DNA of 64,000 bases from Amphiduros pacificus. Its lineage: Eukaryota > Annelida > Polychaeta > Phyllodocida > Hesionidae. The notes under the pieces were generated by a model. It ran no database searches and had not been told where the DNA came from. It saw only the letters and a list, made by a program, of their open reading frames with translations. A program made the position numbers and the translations under genes. This document shows, in pieces, positions 12,111 through 23,530 of the stretch (positions are counted from its first letter, which is position 1; every line of letters starts with the position of its first letter). The stretch spans positions 26,018,217 through 26,082,216 of the forward strand of contig OX439005.1 in assembly GCA_949316495.1 (NCBI GenBank), written 5' to 3'.

Positions 12111-14499
12111 TACACTTAAGTTAGCATGCGACTGCACCTTAATTATTTTAGCTGCAAATATTAATTTTTTTTTTGGGAAACATCATATAATCAAATAGAG
12201 TAATTTTTAGTACTAAATCAAAATCTTTAAAACGGCGGAGGAACATGTGTAGAAAAAACATTAAAACAAAGTAGAAGTCAGAAGAAGTAAAAAGAAGACG
12301 GAACAAGACTTCTGTGGAATTTGATTCCAGTTTCCAATTTGAGAAGAGAGCTAGTAGAATGAATATATGTGCATGTAAGAAAGCAAGAATGTGTGTGTGG
12401 TGAGTTAACTTGTGTATTCACTCAGCGTAGCCCTCGTGTTTATTGGTGTGAAATGACAGAGCAGGTAAGCCTAGATGCTATCTGGACACCTTGCACCTTA
12501 ATCCTGGCGGTTACATGACAACCTGTCTACCTGCTGTCAGCCCCATCTCCCCTTACCATCATCCACACCAATCACTCCTACCTTGCCTCCATCGACTCTG
12601 ATATACATGCCACGCTAGGCCATTGCCTCTACATCATTTGACTATCGTATAATTTCAGGCTAATGTTTTTTGTTTGACTAATTGTTTGTCACTTGACTAT
12701 CGCGAGACTTCTCAATACTAATTTGAGACAAGAATCTTTAGACTTGCGATTTGCAATTGAGCTGTGAATCTGTGGTGTGGACTTTGCTTTGAATATAAAA
12801 AAAAATCTCCCCAATGCTTTAATATTTACTTTAGAGTTTGGCATTAAGTTATATCTATTTATGTGAACTATGTCTGATAAAGCAATCCTCTATCAATCCC
12901 CATGTGAGGAGAGCAGAAAAAAGACATTGATATAATGCTAAATATTGTTATTCAGAAACAAATCGGTTGAGACTTGGACGCTAAAAAAATCTTTTTATGG
13001 CGATAGACTATGGTGATAGACCGAATAATATTTCTATTTGAACTTAGAGTGTATAGTTGTTGTATGGACTGTAATATATATTGTATTGAAATAAAAAATA
13101 AATCTGAACAATAGTAGAATTCTAAAATAAAAATGATGTACGTGGCACAACTTACAGAAAAAATCTCTGATACGTAATGATCATTTGATTCAATAATCTG
13201 TTCAATCTATGGACTGACTAGGCAGTTGTTACCAAAGGGACCAATCAAACCAAAATCTTATAAGTTGATTGTAAAGAAGAACAGTTAGGTGGTGGGGCTG
13301 ATACAGGTGGTATGAGGACTCAATAGTTGCTGTTGTCATTAGTGTTCAGCGATGCGACCAGTCCGGCACCCATCATTACCAGCCACATCAGATGCAAACT
13401 GAGAAAACTCCATTGAATTCTAGATAAAACACTATGTATTTTGGCATGAAAAGAACTTTAACTTACAACATAACAGAACACGCCTTTATTGACTTTTTTG
13501 GTTGGTTTCATTGTTTGTCCAGCTTTGTCCAGTGATGGTTATAAAGGCTAATACAGTTTATGTAATGCCACAATGTAATCGTTGATGTACCTTCAGGCCC
13601 CATATAATCACTGCCCATTACACACAATTAGCCGATGACAAAATACCACCATGTCCCGCGGCCAGATCAATGCCCAGATCAAACATGCCGCCAGAGGGAC
13701 TTGTCAAAACAAAGAGGCTATGAAGGTGTCAATATGATCAGAGAAGGTGCTAACACGGGGTGAATAGTCATGGGGAAGAGACACATTTCAAAACCGTACA
13801 AATATTCCACCATATTATTAACTATTATCTGTAAATACCGAGTAAAAACATCTTTGATGTTATGCCAATGCAGATGTTAAAAATCAGGTCACTCTATTTC
13901 CTCAGGTCATACCTCTCTCTATCGGCTGGGTGAAGTCAGAAGAAATCCAATTCCATGATGCCCTAATAGTCATAAGTGCAGCATAATTGGGAAAGTCCCT
14001 CTCACAGCGGTTCATAGCTGGTATACATAGGTCTATGGGGTATATATCTCAATACCAAAATCTCATACTGAGCGCATGGAAATATGAGGTACATAATAAA
14101 AATATGAATTTATATGGTAAACACTTATGTAATAACGTGATTGGAGATTCCTCGCTGACAATATTAATTTGCCATCAGTGCTTCTTATAACAAAGCCAAA
14201 ATACGCATTAACCTGCTATAAACGCACACCAAATTGTACGTTACTATAACTGTGAGGCATATAACACATTCACTATGCTGTATAAGAGCTGTGGTAAAAT
14301 GCCTTTTATGCAAGGCATGTCTAATTGTGTCATTTATTTAATAACTGAAGCCCAAAAACAAAGCTTGCCATCACAAGCCGCATTATGACATAATACCCAA
14401 TATAGCCATGATTTGTGTGGAAGAATATTGACTGTTGCATATAGATACAGCATGTCAGTCTATAGTGAACTGGATCTACTATAGGCGATATCTAAATGC
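12111..14499. other. Intergenic DNA, nothing recognised
   Basis: Unique AT-rich sequence with homopolymer A/T runs. A segment near 13600-13780 is less AT-rich and contains GCCGCCAGAGGGAC, a partial CTCF-like core. No coding region was identified. Confidence 0.45.
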
Positions 14500-15430
14500 T
14501 AGTCCATGGATATCTAAAGACATTGTATATGGTTATATTACCCGATAGATGTATACAATACCTCATAAGATAGGTAATGATGTGTAACGTAGGGTAAATG
14601 CATGATCTGTGGTAATATTACCTCATAGATATAAGGTTTTCAGGTACTAATTTCAAGATTACTAAATACTGCTGCACAGAAAAAGGCATGACCTAGACAT
14701 ATTACCCCATAGGTATAAAACAAAGAACAAAGACATGGTTTAAACATAGTCCTCTGGCATGATCTGGGCATACTGACCCATAGATATAAAAGATAGGACA
14801 AAGGCATGGTCTGGGCATACTGACCCATAGATATAAAACATAAGACAAAGGCATGATCTGGGCATACTGACCCATAGATATAAAACATAGGACAAAGGCA
14901 TGGTCTGGGCATACTGACCTATAGATATATGGTAGGATAGAAATATGGTCTGGGCAGGATAAATACATTGTTTGGTTGTCCACAGATATAAGAAAGGATA
15001 AGCAAGATACATGTTCTTGCCTTAAGTCTGTGTCGATTGGAAGGCAGGTTTTAGTTAGATACAGGGGCGGATCCAGGATTTGTTTACCCCGGGGGGCTCA
15101 AATGTGCTACGGTAAGGGGATCCAGTCCCATAAAGTAAGGGGCTCCAGTTCTAAAAGCCCCCCTAGCCACAGACCCCCGGGGGGGCTTCAGCCCCCAAAG
15201 CCCCCCGCCTGGATCCGCCACTGAGATATATAGGATTGGATAAATGCTTGATCTTGTTTTACTACTCCATGGGTATATAGGATAGGATAAAGGCAATGCC
15301 TGCTCATACTACTTCAGAGATAGAGAATAAGATAGAGACATTGTCTGCTCAAACTATTCCATAGATATATAGGGTAAGACATAGGCAATATTTGCTCAGA
15401 CCTCTCCATAGGTCAGATATATAGGATATG
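14500..15430. repeat. Minisatellite of about 47 bp with degenerate flanks, interrupted by a MITE
   Basis: The homogeneous core (about 14690-14960) repeats every 47 bp and contains TCTGGGCATACTGACCCATA and ATAAAACATAGGACAAAGG. More diverged relatives with CATAGATATA and GGATAAAGGCA blocks extend to both sides. The minus-strand frames with recurring Cys/Pro/Tyr peptides come from this array. A 162-bp transposon lies inside the degenerate right part. Confidence 0.85.
15062..15223. mobile_element. Short MITE with CAG(G/T)GGCGGATCCAGG terminal inverted repeats
   Basis: The element begins CAGGGGCGGATCCAGG and ends CCTGGATCCGCCACTG, a near-perfect inverted repeat with one mismatch. It is flanked on both sides by AGATA, which could be a 5-bp duplication or chance, since the host minisatellite is rich in AGATA. 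The interior is C/G-run-rich and non-coding. Similar short elements with GGCGGATCCAGG ends are widespread in invertebrate genomes and are usually treated as non-autonomous DNA transposons, probably hAT-related; that assignment is from memory and not proven here. Confidence 0.82.
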
Positions 15431-18400
15431 TAGTATGTGAATGGTATGATAAAACTAGGTGTGTATGAATACAAAATAAGAGCTTTCCTTTGTTTGCGTA
15501 GTACAGTCCTGTGTCATGTATGTGCTATAATAATGAATTAGTCTATATCATGCCAGGCTGATCCTTACCTGACCACATTATACTGGAGTAACCTAACACC
15601 ATCTCACATTTCTTATAGACCTATGTGCATGTCTTGTATATCAACAGCCGCTCCAGGTTTCAAATAACACACAGGAACCATCTGGGACAGGAAGAGATTT
15701 TTTTTGGATTAAACTACACAATATACTGAAGGTTACTTAGATATACTTATAAAATCTACCTATGTATATATGTACTTTTGTGTTGAGATTGGGTTACAAA
15801 ATCCTCGGATATTGCATAGGAAATAAATTCGTTATCCCAATGAGTCCGGAACCAAATATAAAAACTTTTGACCAGAGTGTTTTGTATTTTCCCAAGTTTC
15901 CCAAGTTTTATATTTGCATTATTTTGCAAAAGTCTAATGTCAGATTGGAGTGCATGTTCTGAAGGTGAATAAACTGTGATTATAAGTACATATATTTAAT
16001 ATTTTGCTCTAGTGATATGATTACAGGTTCAAGTACTTGGTGCCCCTTGTGTTACAAAACACATAATGATCATATGAGTAACAACCTATTCTGTAACACA
16101 CATTACATTCATCTTTGCTTTAATTTGATATTCATTATATCGTCAGTGCATATGTATATATATATACTGTTCTCAAAGTTCAGTCCATCTCACTTTGCCT
16201 TTTTAACCTACTCAAGTGCTCAGTTATCCTGATACAGATTGAGTAATCCATATCCTCCTTTTCCAATGGAACGGCAATGAGGTATATTAACGTTATATAA
16301 AAGGGCATCCCATATATAGAATTATCCAAAAAGAGAGTGAATCGGTTTTCTTGCCTGTGGTGTGTAATGTCCTGTGAGTTGTGCACTTGACTGTAGTGAA
16401 GTGAGGTGTGTGAAGACTCGATATGTCTGAAAATAGAGTCACCACTTGTAACCCTAGCGTCCAAAGAACAAACACTGCTATCAATGCCCAGTCAACATAA
16501 TAACAATTTGCTGCCATTGTGGGTCCACGCAACTGTTTATGTTTCAAAGAAGACTTTGAGTTGTCTTTCTGCATTCTCCTGCTTCCCAACATGCCGTCTC
16601 CATGCCTATGGTTTAATTTTTCAAACACATAATCTGGGCTAGCATTTAGCTGCCTGATACTTTTGATATGACAATCTCCTTAGCGGATAGGTTTTCACAG
16701 AATGCACAGAACCAAGAAAAACTCAATTGCGTAAATTGAAAAGATACCACAAAAAAGTGAAATTGAGTAGAGCGTTGAAGAGATAGCTGCGGTGGTTAAA
16801 CGGGCACACCCACAAACTTAACATGCTCACAGATATAAATGCACCATCTGAGACTTTATATTCATTGTCTGTATGTATTTTCCTTTGTTGCTTTCTTACT
16901 CATGAGAGCTTTATTTTCTTCGTGATCTTTTCTTGGTTAATTTATTGAAGTTTGGGTCTTTACGGCAAGCTGCATCTTGCCGCGAAGGTATTCGGTGCGC
17001 CACTGCGGGGAGGGTGTCGGACATCACAGCGTTGGGCGGGTTCCAGCTCGTGTCTGGGATAGGCGACCAGTCTCATGCCACTTCTCCTGACCCGAGAGTC
17101 TTCAAAGACAAAGTGCACGATTTGGGACCCAATATGCAGTGTAACCCTACTCTCCTCATCATATTTCACACAACATAAGCATCTCTGCATCTTTTTAAAG
17201 TTTTAAACACACATTAAGTTCATTCCGGACATTCTATGGAATAAACATTTCTTCACATAAAACAACGAACAAGATGTTAAGACCCCTATAGTTCATTTCA
17301 AAATTGAAAAAGCTTTGCATGATATTTTAGCAGTTGACGATGAAAAGCATTGATATTTTTTTAAAAATCACCTGCTTACAACTTAGTATGATTATTATTT
17401 TTATATTTTTAATAATGGCATGTTTTACATAAGAAATGGTTTATGACTGATTTCTTTTTACTTTAAGCCTGGACCAACTGTCACCACACTAGTAGGAATC
17501 AATCTCAGGTTCTGGGCGTCGGGTTGACACTAATCGTGGACCCACATATCCCTTAGTTTTATATGTAAATTTGATAGTCAGGACAGCTAATCTGGGCAGA
17601 TTATAGTAGATTGTCCATTAATGTTCTTGGGGAGATCATTAAAGTATTGGAGAGCAACACAAGGCCAGGTGTAAATAATCTGCTCAGCCGTCAGTACTGC
17701 GGGCTACCCGAGGAGTGACAGTCCAACCGACACCAGGGGGGGCTGCAACCAGACCGACTGTCATCTACGCTTGTATGGGACCTGATGGAATGTAACCCTA
17801 AACACAATCAGATTACCCATAATACTCTTAGCAACTGTTAGAAGAAATTGCTACAGTTACAATATGCCATTACCTCTGAAGAAATATTGACAAAATTGAT
17901 TCAGATGCTAAATTCTTATAAGTCAGCTATAACATTTTCCAACAAATTAAACAAAATGATTTCTACATAAAAAACAATATTTTGAAACAGCGATAAAATC
18001 ATATTCAAAGAAAGTGGGGCAAATCCCGTGACATAATTAAACCTAGCTATCGTGTATATGACGATATATAAAATGTAATTCAGAATAGTGCAGCTCGAGT
18101 TCAGACACCGTGGCTTTTCTGTATTCTGTTCATGTATAACTAAGTTTGACAATTCCCAATAATAACACTGCAAAGTGTCATTTGGCGTGTCACTGAGGAT
18201 CCATCAGTCATGCGCAGTGATCCTCAATGGCAACAATGGACACTTGATCCACCAATCACAGGCCACCTCCATCAAAGGTGTCGTGAGATATAAGCTGCCC
18301 TGTTGAAAACTTTCTGGTCCGGGGGTCCACGAGGCAATATCCATTACGGGCTATAATTCAGACCAATTTCTGCAATGGATAGTCATTATGTGCACTGAAC

Positions 18401-21350
18401 AGAACTCAATTGCTCGAAACCTACACCACAAACCGTTGGTTAATTTCGCGCCGATTGCGACGCCTTTTGGGAGCGCATCTTTTCCGCGACGTCGCATCGG
18501 ATTTCTCCGCTTGGAGCGGAGCCTCATGCATCCTTTTCGCTCATCTTTTGTGTTTTCACCACATAAATGTACCCTACAGTAGCATATACTCTCTGAAACT
18601 TTTCCAATTTATATATCGAGAATCTAGCAAATAAAACATATTTTTTTTTAGTTTTGCAGTCATGAGCTGTGAACGCTCCCTCCCACTAAAGCAGTGAAAA
18701 GAACAACAAACTTCAAAAGCTTTGAAAACCAGTCTTTAAAAAAAAAGGTTATCTGCAAATGCCAATAGAGTGGAAGCGATAATAAAGGTGTGTTTGAAGG
18801 TACTGGCTGTGAAGTGAACACATAATGGCGTCAGAAATCTGACACCCCATTTCAATTGTCCCTTACATACATATTTACAGTCTTCATAGCTTAATATTTC
18901 ATTAACGCCTTAATCCAATTATTCACTGTGAATTTACTGCAAATGTTTTTACTTTTAATTAGAATTTATTTGCAGTTGGCATTCTAGTGCAAAAAATAGC
19001 AGGAAAATTAAGAATCGTCTTACACAATTCATCGATTTTCTAGGAGTAAATATTGTTCCTGCACAGAAAAGGAAGTTTATCAGATATAACTGGATGACAA
19101 TATTGACAACGAAGGGTTTAATTTGTCCTGAATTGCACCGATAGCAATGATTAAAACACAGGTTTAGATATACCAAAAGCAACTCTTTTATAAAAGGCAG
19201 GTTTTGATATGCCACTAACAACTCAAGGAATCAACTCCCGTTTTTTTTATATGTCAACGATAAATGTATGTCTTTAAAAGTGACAATATGATATATATGT
19301 ATTCACGAATGTCAATCACTGCTTGCGATTGTTAAATTGGTGAAAAAAAAATAAAAACCGGTTAATTTAAAACAGCGTTTGGCAAATGACATCTTGCACA
19401 GGTGGTCGAAAGCTGAAGATTGGTACTAGACATGCTTAAGTGCCTAGAAAACGGCTTTTGTACAAGATGACTTATCTCCGACTCTTTCAATTTAAACTGT
19501 AGTCTGTTCTTTCAGAGCACAGAAATGTGCCATGAACAATTTAGGAGGGTATTACTTGATGTTTTACCTTTAAAAAAAAAAGATTTCTAAAAACTTGTGC
19601 CGGAATAATACTATTCTATGTTTGTTAATTGGACACAAGTAACGAGTGGCATGCTAGTCACATGACCGATGTTTACAGTTCAACTAATTGACAATAAAAT
19701 GTTGTGTTGAGATAACAATCTGCCTTGGCAACCGCAATGCCCTGGCCACTTGGACACAACTAACCAACACTGATTATTGTAGCTGTGTATTGAGTGTGTG
19801 CACACAACACTACGCCAGGTGGATGCCAGCACGCATTGTCCTCATTCTCTCCCCCTAATTACCCCAAAATGGTTGCCCTCTTCGCAGGTGCTTCTTAAGA
19901 GTTCATATATGACAGTGTGCATGTATATTAATTTATAAGCGTGGTAAGTGACCGTACTTGTTCATGTTTTATGACTTCCTGTAAATATCTTATTCCATTC
20001 CATAGGAACTGTCGCTTGCCGAACTGACCAGTAAATCTCAATTGTTTGAGAACTTTAAAACTTTAGCCCAATGGACAAACAATCAATATTTTCCGAGAAG
20101 CATCAGACATTGAATACAATATCTGACAATAATATCTCTATATGAATTCATACAAACAATCCAATTTATCTTTCACGTTTAGATGGAGATGTGACACTCT
20201 TGTGTTTTTTTTTTTTTTACTTAACGCTTCTCACATTGGTTCTTGTTTTGATGTTAGCAGAATGTTCAAACATGGTTATTGCACAGTAAACAGAATAAGA
20301 TTAGTTTTGATGGCCTCCCCGGGGACTTAGAGGATAATCAAAGTGGCATTCTCCTGATCTTATGGAGCTTCACCATCCTCCTCTATGTACTGATGGTCCC
20401 TGTAATTGAAAGACTGCTTAGTTGTACACAGAGGCTGTGAGCCCAGTTATCTAGTTTTTAATTGGGCTCTCTGCCTTGGGGCGCGCTCATAATAACTGCT
20501 CCTCTCCGCCCGTTTAATGGACTCTCTTGCTCTTTTGTCGAGAAAATGAAATATTCAAATCTGGCGTGTGGTATTTGTTCATTGAGCAAAAGGGGAATTG
20601 AAATCCTGCTTTCTGCGTGCGTCCCCATGGGGTTAAGCATAGACTTGATCCTGTAAATTCATCTCCCATACAAGGCTCCCTCACCTACTCACACCGCCCT
20701 TCCCTTTGAAAGAGACACAGATGAGCAAAATCTGGCAGTGCCTTTAGAAATCGATTAGAAGTTCCCGAGGATGTTTATGGAGCTTTTGTAAGCTTTGTGG
20801 AGATGTATTCCCCACCAAAATGGTATTTTACACGAGGAACAAAACCCAAGACCATTGTTGGTCTCCCCCGAGACGAGGTGCAAGGGACCAAGAGGTTGCC
20901 CCGAGATTTGCAGTAAACTTGCTTATGATTACAGTGAAATCAGGCATATTCTCTCCTTTATGTTGCCCCTGCTTGCTTTCACAGCAACACAAATGACAGC
21001 TTTTCTGCAAACAAGAAATGTCTCTAACTTAAAACCGCATTTGACAGCAAACTAAATAACATAAAAACCCACCAGGTTTTCTTAAATATACTGTACTCAA
21101 GTTATGGTGCTTTTTACACGGCTGACGTAATCAATGTGACTGTCGTGTCATATTTAAGACAAAAGGTTTTGGAGAAATATTTACAAGAATAATGAATTTC
21201 CATTTTCCACTTTAATGAATTTCCATTTTCCATTTTTCTCTTTAAATAATCTAAATTCATCTTGGTGGAGACAATTTTGACTTTTGAACATTAGAATCTA
21301 AATTTAGGTGACATTTTATTTCATTTCATCATAAAATTGGGTGTTTTTGT
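15431..21350. other. Gene-free interval with compact, less AT-rich blocks
   Basis: No exon was recognised. Blocks at about 16960-17130, 17630-17780, 18190-18560 and 20330-20900 are richer in GC and sequence complexity than their surroundings. The 18.2-kb block has an 8-bp inverted repeat (TGAGGATC / GATCCTCA) and a TTTCGCGCC-type E2F-like motif. The 20.4-kb block has TAATTGGGC, TTTAATGG and AAATATTCAAAT motifs. They could be regulatory DNA, but composition is the only evidence. Short frames over them on both strands conflict with one another. Confidence 0.35.
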
Positions 21351-21423
21351 AACACGGATGGTTCCTTTTTTGAAAGTCATTGCCGACAGGCAATGACTTT
21401 CAAAAAAGGGAACTATCCGTGTT
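21351..21423. repeat. Short near-perfect hairpin
   Basis: AACACGGAT(G/A)GTTCC and about 20 further bases are repeated in inverted orientation around a GACA loop, giving arms of about 34-35 bp with one mismatch and one length difference. No clear target duplication is visible. It may be a minimal MITE remnant or a separate palindrome next to the larger fold-back element. Confidence 0.85.
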
Positions 21424-21477
21424 ATTCTGTGATCGGTACGATCATGGGAAATGGGTAGTCGTTTCCTGTGGGTTGTA

Positions 21478-22590
21478 CAGTGACCGGCAACTGTCCGAAA
21501 CCGGCAGATAAATCTCGGACATTTTTAACTCGGTCAAAATTTAGCACACCGTACTATAATTGCAATTGAGCTGAGTATTGTCTCTCACACGTCGTCTTGT
21601 AATTCCACTGACTTTCAAAACGTAAAAGTGTTTATTTGTTTTCACGGCATGAATGTTTGTGTCACTGTCAAATGACGTCAGAAGTGGTGACGTATCCAAA
21701 CATCATCGTATAACTCAATGGAAACTCGGACAATCTGCAGGTTTACTGAATGCGTGAAAATCACACTATTTCTGTTAATATTGAACGGGTATCATTAAAA
21801 CTCCACAGACCGTTAAAGTCGGAGATCTTCTTTCGATGTGAGCAGTTTTTACAAGGTTTTTAAAGGTTTTGTGAAAATCGGGAGTGAAAAACATGAAAAT
21901 GTTGTGTTCGCCCATCGTTGCTTTAAATTAAAGTGACCGGCAGTCAAATCCAGACATTTTCATGTTTTTCACTCCCGATTTTCACAAAACCTTTAAAAAC
22001 TGTGTAAAAACTCCTCACATCGAAAGATCTTCGGCTTTAACGGTCTGTGGAGTTTTAATGATACCAAAGAGAACCACATCAGTTTTTTCTCACTGCACGT
22101 GCTGGTCAGTGACGTCATGTCCCTGGTTGGCATGTGCAGGAGGCGATTATGTAATGCAAATATGATGTACTTATATATCATCATATTTGCGTACGCATCA
22201 ATATCCCTGCACGTGCAGTGGTCCATGTGCTGTGAGAGCTGGCTGGAAGCTAATGCGGTTCTCTTTGAGTGATACCCGTTCAATGTTAACAGAAATAGCG
22301 TGATTTTCATGCATTCAGTTAACCTGCAGATTGTCCGAGTTCACATTGAGTTATATGGTGATGTTGGTCATGTCACCACTTCTGACGTCATTTGACAGTG
22401 ACACAAACATTTGTGCCGTGAAAACAAATAAACACTTTTAACGTTTTGAAAGTCAGTGGAATTACAAGACAACATGTGAGAGACAACATTCGGCTCAATT
22501 GCAATCAGTACAGCAAGGTTTGTCAGATGTTTGACTGTGTTAAAAATGTCCGAGTTTTAACTGCCGGTTTCATACAGATGCCGGTCACTG
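21478..22590. mobile_element. Fold-back DNA transposon remnant with long inverted arms
   Basis: The left end CAGTGACCGGCA and the right end (reverse complement) CAGTGACCGGCA match, and the arms continue as long inverted copies of each other. Shared landmarks in both arms are ACTTCTGACGTCA or its complement, CTCGGACA, AACTCCACAGACCGTTAA and TTTTTCACTCCCGATTTTCA. The left arm is about 420 bp (21478-21899). The right arm (about 21955-22590) is longer only because another element has inserted in it. TA flanks both ends, consistent with a TA target site (Tc1/mariner-like), though other superfamilies are possible. No transposase frame is present; the small open frames inside are incidental. The loop has an extra copy of the terminal TGACCGGCAG motif. 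Confidence 0.88.
22065..22267. mobile_element. Nested hAT-like MITE, about 203 bp
   Basis: The ends CAAAGAGAACC(A/G)CAT and the complement GGTTCTCTTTG form terminal inverted repeats. Flanks AATGATAC (22057-22064) and AGTGATAC (22268-22275) form an 8-bp duplication with one difference, the length typical of hAT elements. The uninterrupted sequence in the opposite arm of the host fold-back element shows the empty site. The interior has a second palindrome around TTATATATCATCATATTTGC and inverted GCACGTGC motifs. No protein is encoded. Confidence 0.85.
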
Positions 22591-22747
22591 TATCTCTTTA
22601 AAATGCTTCCCAATCGCTAGAATAAGGAATTTTTAGTAAGTTTAGTTCAAATTTGGTGTTAATCGGACAACTAGAACAGAAATGACATGCAAAAGTCTGA
22701 TCTCCAATGATTTGCGATAGCGCCTGAGCGATAATACAGCAAGTTAC

Positions 22748-23206
22748 TAGTGTTCTCCAATCACCCATCGGCAAAGCCCAGATAGGTGATCTGGAGGGGT
22801 TTGTCGAACGTCCATGGTCTCTACCAACTCCAACCAAAGAAAAGTTTGGTGGAGTTGATTGAGCTCTAGTGAAGTAAAAACTCGCCAGCTGCAAAAACTT
22901 TGGTAAACCCGTTTAAACGTCAAAATTGAACCCGTTTCAACTACCGTTAAAACGGGTTTGATTCAATTTTTGCAGCTGGCGATTATTATCAAGTATTTAT
23001 ATTTTCTTTATTTAATGTTATCCAAAAAATAATCAAGCTTTTTTGTGAGATTTTAGACATAATCATACATAAAATATGAATTATCACTTAAACAGTTGGG
23101 TATTTAAAAAATCACATCTGAACGAGATTATGACGAAAAAGCAATAATCTCAGACCTCTCCAGATCACCTATCTGGGCTTTGCCGATGGGTGATTGGAGA
23201 ACACTA
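22748..23206. mobile_element. MITE with 9-bp target-site duplication, about 459 bp
   Basis: The ends TAGTGTTCTCCAATCACCC and the complement GGGTGATTGGAGAACACTA start a roughly 55-bp inverted repeat that includes CGGCAAAGCCCAGATAGGTG and GATCTGGAG. The 9-bp direct repeat GCAAGTTAC flanks it (22739-22747 and 23207-23215). A 9-bp duplication is typical of Mutator-like elements, but the ends do not prove a superfamily. The interior is AT-rich on the right, holds a small palindrome on the left, and has no transposase. Confidence 0.9.
22883..22981. repeat. Internal palindrome in the 459-bp MITE
   Basis: CGCCAGCTGCAAAAA and its complement TTTTTGCAGCTGGCG flank an inner inverted pair AAACCCGTTT / AAACGGGTTT. 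It may be a third-level insertion or a structural part of the host MITE; no clear duplication was found. Confidence 0.75.
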
Positions 23207-23354
23207 GCAAGTTACGTAATCGAGCCTGAAAAGGCATATCTTTGCAGAAAGTTGTGCTAAAAAATTCGTTCATATACCAAATTAAATGTTTTTAAAAGAT
23301 GAATAAAAATAATTTCAACTACCCCATCAGTTTGTAATGATTGTTTGTGTTTAA

Positions 23355-23530
23355 ATGTATTTTGTTGTTTATTTAAAGTTTTGTTTTGTTTGTTGTAATT
23401 TTTGTTTTGTTTATTGTATTTTTTGTTTTGTTTATTGTAATTTTTGTTTTGTTTATTGTAATTTTGTTTTGTTTATTGTAATTTTTGTTTTGTTTATTGT
23501 AATTTTTGTTTTGTTTGTTAATTTTTTTCG
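23355..23530. repeat. 21-bp T-rich minisatellite (TTTATTGTAATTTTTGTTTTG), about 8 copies
   Basis: Head-to-tail copies built from TTTATTGTAA and TTTTTGTTTTG run for about 175 bp, with one unit a base shorter. The Cys/Phe/Val-rich open frame across it (23355-23642) is produced by the repeat and is not taken as a gene. Confidence 0.92.

Noticed and set aside
21962-22310. Small frames on both strands in the fold-back element
   Set aside because: They lie in inverted arms and the nested MITE, and do not resemble any transposase.
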